A stretch of 12,337 bases of DNA from an uncultured Eubacteriales bacterium (GTDB lineage: Bacteria > Bacillota_A > Clostridia > Christensenellales > Aristaeellaceae): NCBI GenBank assembly GCA_902766515.1, contig CACXEB010000074.1, positions 1 to 12,337 of the forward strand. The letters run 5' to 3'. The notes beneath the pieces were generated by a model, which searched no databases, was not told the origin of the DNA, and saw nothing but the letters and a program-made list of their open reading frames with translations. Position numbers and translations under genes: made by a program. Below are positions 7,083 to 12,337 of the stretch, in pieces; positions within the stretch are counted from its first letter, which is position 1; each line of letters begins with the position of its first letter.

Positions 7083-9236
7083 ATGCTGAACAGCCGGATC
7101 GTCAGGCGGGGGGAAGGCTTTCTGCTGGAAGTCAACGGGGAGCGGCTGCCGCTGTACGGATACCTGACGTACCAGCCGGAAAAGGGCTGTTATGAGGCGT
7201 TCAAGCGGGCGGGCGTCCGGCTGTTTTTTTGCACGGTGTACGCGGGGGACCGGGGCATCAACCAGTTGAGCGGGATCCGGCCGTTCCGTCCCGGTTTCTG
7301 GAAAGGGTACGGGCAGTACGATTTTTCCCGGGTGGACAGTGACTTGCGGCGCATCGTCGGCGACAGCAGGCCGGGGGAGATATTCATCATCCCGCGGATC
7401 ATGACGGAGGCGCCTTCATGGTGGGACGGGGAAAACCCGGAAGAACTGTGCCGTGACGCCCACGGTACGCCGCTGCATCAGTCCTTTTCCTCCCAGAAAT
7501 GGCTGGCGGATGTGGAGGCCATGCTGAACGATTTCCGGCGCTGGCTGGAGGACAGCCGGTGGGACCGGTACGTCGCGGGCTGGCACATGGCTGCCGGAAA
7601 TACGGAGGAGTTTCTCCGGCCCAGCCACCGGTCCGGCCAGATGACGGACTATTCCCCGCCCGCCCAGGCAGCGTTCAGGGCCTGGACGAGGGAGCGTTAT
7701 TCGGCCGATTTGGACCGGCTGAACCGGGCATGGGGCCGTGATTATGCTTCCTTTGATGAGATCGCGATCCCCTCTCCCGCCAGGCGGCTGTATGCCGTCC
7801 ATGGCGATCTGCGGGACGAGGCATACGAGCGGGAAGCGATCGATTATTACGCGTTCATGAATGAATCCATGGCGCAGGCGGCTGTGAACCTCTGCGCCGC
7901 GGCCAAAAGGGTGACGGAACATGCCCAGGTGATCGGCGCGTTTTATGGCTATCTCGCCGGCGGGCCGGAAAGCGGACAGCACGCCGCATCGATCGTTTTC
8001 GGAAGCGAAGCCGTCGATTTTATCGCCAGCCCCTTCATCTACACGGATCATCGCGCCCCCGGCATCGACTGGCAGCTCCAGGGTGCGGCGGACTCCGCGG
8101 CCCTGCACGGCAAGCCCTGGTTTGCCGAGGCGGATGTGCGCACCTGCCTGTCGCGGCCCATCAGCCAGTGCATGCCGCAGGCCGATCCATTTGTCAGCCG
8201 GGCGTATGACGGCCCCGTCTGGTGGGGGCCTGAAACGATTGAAGGATCCCTGGGCCAGATGCTCAAGGCTTTTTCCCGGGTGCTGACGCACAACCATGCC
8301 ATCTGGTGGTTCGATATGTGGGGCGGCTGGTACGACCATGATGCCTTCATGGCGTTTCATCAAAAGGCCTGCGCCCTGTACAGGCAGCACATGCTGAACG
8401 GCGGCAGCCGGAACGCCGGCGAGATCGCCCTGTTCATGGACGATGAAATCTTTTTCCGCTTCAGCTCCGACAGCAGCCTGAGCGGCATGCAGAACCATCT
8501 GCTCTGGAAAACCATGGGATGTATCGGCGCGCCCTACAGGCTGTACATGATCGACGACCTGCCGCTGGTGGATCCTTCCGACTTCCGTATGGCTGTTTTC
8601 GCGTCCGTATGCCGCTGGACGGAAGAGCGGCTGCGCGCGTTGGATGCCTGGCGGTGCCATGACCGGGTACTGGCTTTCTTCGGCCCCGTAGAGAGCCGGC
8701 CTGCCTCGGGGATCGCGGGCCAGCGCCTGCCGGGCTGCGAGGACCTGGTCCGGCGCCGGATGAAGGATGCCGACCGCGCCCAGAATGACGATTCCCTGTA
8801 TTTCAATGACAAGGCCGCCCGCCAGACGGTGCCGGAAGCGCTGGCGCCGGTCCTGCGCTGGCAGGAAGCGCCCGGCGACGTGATCCTGGACCGGGATGAG
8901 TTGGGCATCCAGTCCCTGCTGCGAAGGCATGCGGACTATTCCGTTTTCGCGGATGCCGCCATGTTTCCGCCGGCGGACCGCATCCGGAAGCTGCTCAACG
9001 CGGCCGGAGGGCAGCTGTATACATGCGAGGGTGACGTCGCTTATGCCAGCGGGTCCCACATCGCCGTACACGCGGCGTCCGATGGCGTCAAGCGCGTCCA
9101 TGTGCCCGACAAGGGGCGCCTGGTCAACGAGATGACGGGCGAAACGCTGCCCGGATATGAAAGCTACACGGATGTGGCCATGAAGCGGGGAGAAACGCTG
9201 CTGCTGCGCATCGAGAGAGCGGCTCAGGGACGATGA
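7083..9236 (+). CDS. GH42-like (clan GH-A type) glycoside hydrolase, cytoplasmic
   Basis: This 717-residue protein has no signal peptide and so should act on imported sugars. The N-terminal 430 residues read like a TIM-barrel hydrolase of the GH42/clan GH-A kind: YDFSRVDSDL (79-88) resembles the substrate-side strand of beta-galactosidases, VAGWHMAAGNTEEF (164-177) would place the acid/base Glu at 175 or 176, and GKPWFAEADVRT (343-354) the nucleophile at E349. The segment from about 447 to 540 (GEIALFMDD onward) resembles the flavodoxin-like domain that follows the barrel in GH42. The start at ATG 7083 is chosen because AGGGGAGGG (7066-7074) precedes it by 8 nt; ATG 7056 in the same frame lacks such a site. 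It diverges from the secreted pectin enzyme, so galactosides or other side-chain fragments of rhamnogalacturonan are a reasonable guess. GH42 itself usually has an NE acid/base motif, not NTEE, so family and substrate are uncertain. Confidence 0.7.
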   Translation: MLNSRIVRRGEGFLLEVNGERLPLYGYLTYQPEKGCYEAFKRAGVRLFFCTVYAGDRGINQLSGIRPFRPGFWKGYGQYDFSRVDSDLRRIVGDSRPGEIFIIPRIMTEAPSWWDGENPEELCRDAHGTPLHQSFSSQKWLADVEAMLNDFRRWLEDSRWDRYVAGWHMAAGNTEEFLRPSHRSGQMTDYSPPAQAAFRAWTRERYSADLDRLNRAWGRDYASFDEIAIPSPARRLYAVHGDLRDEAYEREAIDYYAFMNESMAQAAVNLCAAAKRVTEHAQVIGAFYGYLAGGPESGQHAASIVFGSEAVDFIASPFIYTDHRAPGIDWQLQGAADSAALHGKPWFAEADVRTCLSRPISQCMPQADPFVSRAYDGPVWWGPETIEGSLGQMLKAFSRVLTHNHAIWWFDMWGGWYDHDAFMAFHQKACALYRQHMLNGGSRNAGEIALFMDDEIFFRFSSDSSLSGMQNHLLWKTMGCIGAPYRLYMIDDLPLVDPSDFRMAVFASVCRWTEERLRALDAWRCHDRVLAFFGPVESRPASGIAGQRLPGCEDLVRRRMKDADRAQNDDSLYFNDKAARQTVPEALAPVLRWQEAPGDVILDRDELGIQSLLRRHADYSVFADAAMFPPADRIRKLLNAAGGQLYTCEGDVAYASGSHIAVHAASDGVKRVHVPDKGRLVNEMTGETLPGYESYTDVAMKRGETLLLRIERAAQGR

Positions 9237-9305
9237 CCACCGCAGCGATCCTATTGTCCGGCTTCTGATTCGGATGGGGGCATATGACGAAGGGAGGAAG
9301 TATGC

Positions 9306-9629
9306 ATGATCACAGTCAATATCAGGTACACGGGCAAAAACGGATCCGCGCGGGCCTTTGCCGGGGAGATGATCGCCTCCGGTACAGTAGCGGCCATCCG
9401 GGCGGAAGCGGGGAACCTCCGGTATGAGTATTACGCTTCTCTGGATGACCCGGAGACCATCCTGCTGATCGACAGCTGGCGCGACCAGGCTGCCATTGAC
9501 GTCCACCACGCAAGCCCGATGATGACGACCATCGCCGGCCTGAGAAACAAATACGATCTTCATATGACGGTGGAAAGGTTTGTAAGCGCGGAAGCGCATG
9601 AGGCGGACGAGCGGTTTATCAGGCGTTGA
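9306..9629 (+). CDS. ABM-family (YgiN-like) putative quinol monooxygenase
   Basis: This 107-residue protein matches the antibiotic biosynthesis monooxygenase (ABM) fold, a small ferredoxin-like alpha-beta barrel that usually works as a dimer and oxidises quinols or aromatic compounds without a metal or bound cofactor. Family features visible are the stretch YEYYASLDDPETILLIDSW (40-58), the conserved Trp58 and the HH pair (67-68) in DVHHASPMM, followed by a KYDLH strand (82-86). The start is clear: GGGAGG (9292-9297) lies 8 nt before ATG 9306. It follows the hydrolase gene by 69 nt with no terminator hairpin that I can see and precedes mgtC by 30 nt, so it is probably in the same transcript. 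Its natural partners look like the reductases further on (SDR and the lost aldo/keto reductase). The exact substrate cannot be told from sequence. Confidence 0.85.
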   Translation: MITVNIRYTGKNGSARAFAGEMIASGTVAAIRAEAGNLRYEYYASLDDPETILLIDSWRDQAAIDVHHASPMMTTIAGLRNKYDLHMTVERFVSAEAHEADERFIRR

Positions 9630-9659
9630 AAACATATTCCCGGACAGGAGGTGCGGAAG

Positions 9660-10385
9660 ATGCTGGAGCAACTGGTCAATCAACACATGACGTGGGCGTT
9701 TTATGCGGAGCTGTTTATCCGTCTGTCCCTCGCCTGCATATGCGGCGCCGTCATCGGTCTGGAACGGAGCCGCCGCCTGAAAGAAGCGGGCGTGCGCACG
9801 CATTTGCTGGTTTCCTGCGCGGCGGCGCTGATGATGATCGTTTCAAAATACGGGTTTACCGATCTGGTCAACGCGGACGGTGCCTTTTTTGCCGGTTCCC
9901 GCGACGCGGATCCTTCCCGGATTGCGGCCCAGGTCGTCAGCGGCATCGGTTTCCTGTGCGCAGGCGTCATTTTCAAACAGGGCTCGGTGGTCAAGGGCCT
10001 GACTACGGCCGCCGGCCTGTGGGCGACGACGGGCGTCGGGCTGGCTTTCGGCGCCGGCATGTATCTCCTGGGAATCTTTTCCGCAGCGCTGATCGTGTTC
10101 ATCCAGTTCATTACGCATCGCCTGCCCATTATCAACGACCAGTACCAGAATAACCGCATCGAAATCGTCGTCAAGGACGACGGGACCTTCCAAAGCGCGC
10201 TGACGAGACAGCTGAACGCATGGCACGCCCAGATGATGGAAACCAATATTTCGCACAACAAGGACGGCACCACCACGTATGTCATGGTGGTGAAGCTGAA
10301 CACAGCCGTCAAACAGGAGGAGATTTTCTCCTTCCTGGAAAAAAACAGCAGCATCGTGACGTTCAGCCGGACCACGAACGGATAA
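9660..10385 (+). CDS. MgtC/SapB-family inner membrane protein
   Basis: This 241-residue protein is a full-length member of the MgtC/SapB family, membrane proteins linked in other bacteria to growth in low magnesium and to control of the F-type ATPase. Signatures: GAVIGLERSRRLKEAGVRTH (29-48), RIAAQVVSGIGFLCAGVIF (87-105) and VKGLTTAAGLWATTGVGLA (111-129), with about four to five hydrophobic spans in residues 13-155. Residues 165-241 form a soluble alpha-beta tail of the ACT-like type found in many members. ATG 9660 is preceded by AGGAGG (9646-9651) with 8 nt spacing; the GTG at 9651 overlaps that site and is not the start. It lies 30 nt after the ABM gene. Eight nt after its TAA begins a truncated aldo/keto reductase reading frame, so mgtC may have arrived here with a deletion. 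Which ion or target it affects in this organism is unknown. Confidence 0.9.
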   Translation: MLEQLVNQHMTWAFYAELFIRLSLACICGAVIGLERSRRLKEAGVRTHLLVSCAAALMMIVSKYGFTDLVNADGAFFAGSRDADPSRIAAQVVSGIGFLCAGVIFKQGSVVKGLTTAAGLWATTGVGLAFGAGMYLLGIFSAALIVFIQFITHRLPIINDQYQNNRIEIVVKDDGTFQSALTRQLNAWHAQMMETNISHNKDGTTTYVMVVKLNTAVKQEEIFSFLEKNSSIVTFSRTTNG

Positions 10386-10392
10386 AGCGGAG

Positions 10393-10641
10393 ACCGCCTG
10401 CCGGTACTGCATGCCCGGCTGCCCCATGAATATTGCCATCCCGGATATCTTCCGCGCGGTCAATACCAGGAGCCTGTACGGGGACGTATTCCGCCCCAAG
10501 GCGTTTTATGGCGGCCTGATCGGGCAGGGATACGGCCGCGCTTCCGCGTGCATCGCCTGCGGCCAGTGCGAAGGCGTATGTCCGCAGCACCTTCCGATCA
10601 TCGCGCTGCTGAGGGAGGCCTCGGGCAAACTGGATGCCTGA
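10393..10641 (+). pseudogene. C-terminal ferredoxin domain remnant of an iron-sulfur aldo/keto reductase
   Basis: The frame reads TACRYCMPGCPMNIAIPDIF, then about 40 residues later ACIACGQCEGVCPQHLPI, which is the two-[4Fe-4S] tail found at the C-terminus of a common clostridial aldo/keto reductase family. The catalytic barrel of about 290 residues is absent. The first cluster motif should read CxxCxxCxxxCP, but the first Cys position is Glu (GAG 10390-10392), so homology breaks inside that motif, 8 nt after the mgtC stop. The second motif is complete. The frame is open back to 10360 but has no ATG, GTG or TTG before the surviving cysteines; ATG 10411 would lose two more of them and has no good ribosome binding site. 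I therefore call a truncated, probably dead gene. A small ferredoxin made by frameshifting from mgtC is possible but unlikely. Confidence 0.75.
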
Positions 10642-10697
10642 GCCCCGGAAGCTGCGAACCGGAAAAACGAAATGATAAAAGACAGGAGGTCGTTTTC

Positions 10698-11414
10698 ATG
10701 CCGCAGACCGTATTGATTACCGGCACGGGCCGTCCCTATGCCCTGGGTTTCAACCTGGTCAGGCGCTACCTGGAACACGGCGACACCGTGTTCGCCAGCA
10801 TCCGCCGTCCTTCGGAGGCACTGGAACAGCTGCAGGCCGGGTATCCCGGAAGACTGCACATCCTCACCATGGACATTGCTTCCACCGCGTCGGTGAATGC
10901 CGCGGCGGAGGAAGCGGCGAAGCGGACGTCCTGTATTGACCTGATCATCAATAACGCTACGACGGCATCCGCCGATACGATGAAGGAACTGCCGGATTTT
11001 GACCTGGACCTGATCGCTCCCGCCGTGAACGTGGGCGCGGTCGGCCCGATCCGGGTACTGAAGGCGTTCCTGCCGCTGCTGAAAAAGAGCGCTATCGGCG
11101 CGCTGGTGGCGAACATTTCTTCAGAAGCGGGCAGCATCGGGAAATGCTACCGTACCTTCTACCTGGATTACGGCACGGAAAAAGCGGCGCTGAACATGCT
11201 CACCATGACCATGCACAATTACTTCAGGAATGAACCGAACCTGAACATCATCTGCGTGCATCCCGGCTGGATGCGCACCAACCCCGGCAACACGGAAGCA
11301 CCGCTTGATCCCTATGAACACGCCGAGACCCTGCGCCTGCTGTTTGAAAACAAGCGGCATGATAAGCAAGGCCCCGTTTTCATCACTCACACGGGGGAAG
11401 CATATCCCTGGTAA
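10698..11414 (+). CDS. Short-chain dehydrogenase/reductase, C-factor (CsgA)-like
   Basis: This 238-residue protein is a classical-length SDR oxidoreductase, expected to use NAD(P)H on a carbonyl or alcohol substrate. Visible: a first strand and nucleotide loop TVLITGTGRPYALG (4-17), D59 after the third strand, INNAT (84-88, usually NNAG), N111 in NVGAVGP, S142 in NISS, and the catalytic pair Y158 and K162 in YGTEK. HPGWMRT (188-194) and the end GEAYPW are typical of the C-factor-like subgroup. The nucleotide loop is unusual: the classical TGxxxGxG is replaced by a longer TGTGRPYALG, so cofactor binding may be altered. ATG 10698 is set by AGGAGG (10684-10689) with 8 nt spacing; the frame is open upstream to 10548, but that overlaps the aldo/keto reductase remnant. 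LysR starts 24 nt downstream, so the two are probably cotranscribed. Substrate unknown. Confidence 0.87.
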   Translation: MPQTVLITGTGRPYALGFNLVRRYLEHGDTVFASIRRPSEALEQLQAGYPGRLHILTMDIASTASVNAAAEEAAKRTSCIDLIINNATTASADTMKELPDFDLDLIAPAVNVGAVGPIRVLKAFLPLLKKSAIGALVANISSEAGSIGKCYRTFYLDYGTEKAALNMLTMTMHNYFRNEPNLNIICVHPGWMRTNPGNTEAPLDPYEHAETLRLLFENKRHDKQGPVFITHTGEAYPW

Positions 11415-11438
11415 CATGACGGGCGCGAGGAGTACGGC

Positions 11439-12337
11439 ATGAATATCCTGCATCTGAAATACGTGGTTTGCATCGCGGACAATGGTTCCATCAACAGGGC
11501 GGCGGAGGAGCTGCACGTGGCCCAGCCCAATTTGAGCAGGGTGGTCAGGGAGATGGAGGCCGATCTGGGCATCCAGTTCTTTCGCCGTTCCTCCAAGGGG
11601 ATGGCGCTGACGCCGGACGGTGAGCTGTTTGTCAGCCAGGCGCGGAAGATCCTGGAGCAAGTGGATGAAATGGAAAGCCAGTTTAAAGAAAGAAAGGCGG
11701 GCAGGCAGCGCTTCTCCATCTCCGTCCCCAGGGCAAGCTATATCTCGGACGCGTTTGCCGCTTTTTCCCGGACGCTGGGCAAGGAAGAAGTCGAGATCTT
11801 CTACCAGGAAACCAACGCGCTGCAGGCGGTCCGGAATATCCTGGAGGTCGGGTACAACCTGGGCATTATCCGATATGCGGCCAACTACGATAGGTATTTC
11901 AAGCAGATGCTGGCGGAAAAAGGGCTGAAAAGCGAGATGGTCGCGGAATTCAGGTATGTCCTGGTCATGCGGGAGGACTCCGCCCTGGCGGCCATGGACA
12001 GCATTCATTTTTCGGATCTGCGCCAGTACATTCAGATTGCGCATGCCGACCCCTATGTGCCCTCTTTGCCGCTTTCCGCCGTAAAGAGCGAGGAACTGCC
12101 GCAGACGCCGCGGCGGATCTTCGTCTTTGAGCGGGGGAGCCAGCTGGACCTGCTGACCGGGAACGCGGAGACGTTCATGTGGGTGTCGCCCCTGCCGGAC
12201 CGCATGCTGCAGCCTTTGCACCTGGTGCAGCGGGAATGCGCGGAAAACCAGCGGGTCTACCGGGATATGCTGATCCATCGGCAGGATTATCAGCTGACGG
12301 CGATGGACAAGCGCTTCATCACGGAGCTGACGCAGTC
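11439..12337 (+). CDS. LysR-family transcriptional regulator (3' end outside window)
   Basis: The window holds the first 299 codons of a LysR-type regulator with no stop, so it runs off the end; the usual length is about 290-310, so nearly all is present. The N-terminal winged helix-turn-helix is clear: a helix from residue 17 (SINRAAEELHVAQPNLSRVV), then EMEADLGIQFFRR (38-50) and the wing GMALTPDGELF (54-64). A linker helix (about 65-88) leads to the effector-binding domain, which starts near 91 with FSISVPRASYI. ATG 11439 is preceded by GAGGAG (11427-11432), 6 nt away. It lies 24 nt after the SDR on the same strand, unlike the common divergent arrangement, so it may regulate its own operon. 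Its ligand cannot be predicted. No LysR-type T-N11-A palindrome stood out immediately upstream. Confidence 0.9.
   Translation, partial: MNILHLKYVVCIADNGSINRAAEELHVAQPNLSRVVREMEADLGIQFFRRSSKGMALTPDGELFVSQARKILEQVDEMESQFKERKAGRQRFSISVPRASYISDAFAAFSRTLGKEEVEIFYQETNALQAVRNILEVGYNLGIIRYAANYDRYFKQMLAEKGLKSEMVAEFRYVLVMREDSALAAMDSIHFSDLRQYIQIAHADPYVPSLPLSAVKSEELPQTPRRIFVFERGSQLDLLTGNAETFMWVSPLPDRMLQPLHLVQRECAENQRVYRDMLIHRQDYQLTAMDKRFITELTQ

Noticed and set aside
7416..9803. A 795-codon minus-strand open frame opposite the GH42-like hydrolase
   Set aside because: Same codon-aligned shadow effect; it runs across the ends of two real plus-strand genes and has no recognisable domain.
9843..10499. A 218-codon minus-strand open frame opposite mgtC
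   Set aside because: Antisense to a full-length MgtC-family gene with a strong ribosome binding site; no recognisable product.
11121..12278. A 385-codon minus-strand open frame spanning the ends of the SDR and LysR genes
   Set aside because: It lies antisense to two well-supported genes, crosses their intergenic gap and shows no family motif.

Overview
The window looks like part of the chromosome, or a metagenome contig, of a GC-rich anaerobic Bacillota, most likely a gut or rumen Clostridia. The signs are a butyrate kinase, strong AGGAGG-type ribosome binding sites about 8 nt before most starts, two textbook sigma-A-type promoters, an alanine dehydrogenase, and the C-terminal end of an iron-sulfur aldo/keto reductase. 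I cannot place it more finely from sequence alone. There is no tRNA, rRNA, CRISPR array, insertion sequence or phage gene that I can support.

Layout. (1) Bases 1-1644, + strand: the 3' part of a butyrate kinase gene, then an intact alanine dehydrogenase with all expected catalytic residues. (2) Bases 1681-1714: a GC-rich hairpin between two convergent genes, probably a bidirectional terminator. (3) Bases 1735-6705, - strand: one 1656-residue secreted enzyme. It holds a signal peptide, a tandemly duplicated N-terminal module, a beta-sandwich-like module, a family PL9 pectate lyase, a CE12/SGNH-type acetylesterase and a C-terminal module resembling the first sandwich module. (4) Bases 6706-7082: a divergent control region with a promoter on each strand. 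(5) Bases 7083-9236, + strand: a cytoplasmic glycoside hydrolase-like protein of the GH42/clan GH-A type. (6) Bases 9306-12337, + strand: a small-gene block with an ABM-family monooxygenase, an MgtC-family membrane protein, a truncated aldo/keto reductase remnant, a CsgA-like short-chain dehydrogenase and a LysR regulator cut by the window end.

How it may work together: the secreted enzyme would cleave polygalacturonate (PL9) and remove acetyl esters that block pectin cleavage (CE12-type) in one polypeptide. The divergently transcribed intracellular hydrolase would act on imported oligosaccharides, so 1735-9236 reads as a small pectin or rhamnogalacturonan use locus. No transporter is visible in the window. 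The downstream block looks like a redox or detoxification cluster whose aldo/keto reductase has been lost, with mgtC sitting exactly at the breakpoint.

The most interesting points are the PL9-CE12 fusion with its duplicated accessory modules, the divergent hydrolase of uncertain family, and the sharp mgtC/aldo-keto reductase junction. I saw no clear sign of a wholly new kind of system. Very long open frames opposite the real genes are explained by codon bias and were rejected.
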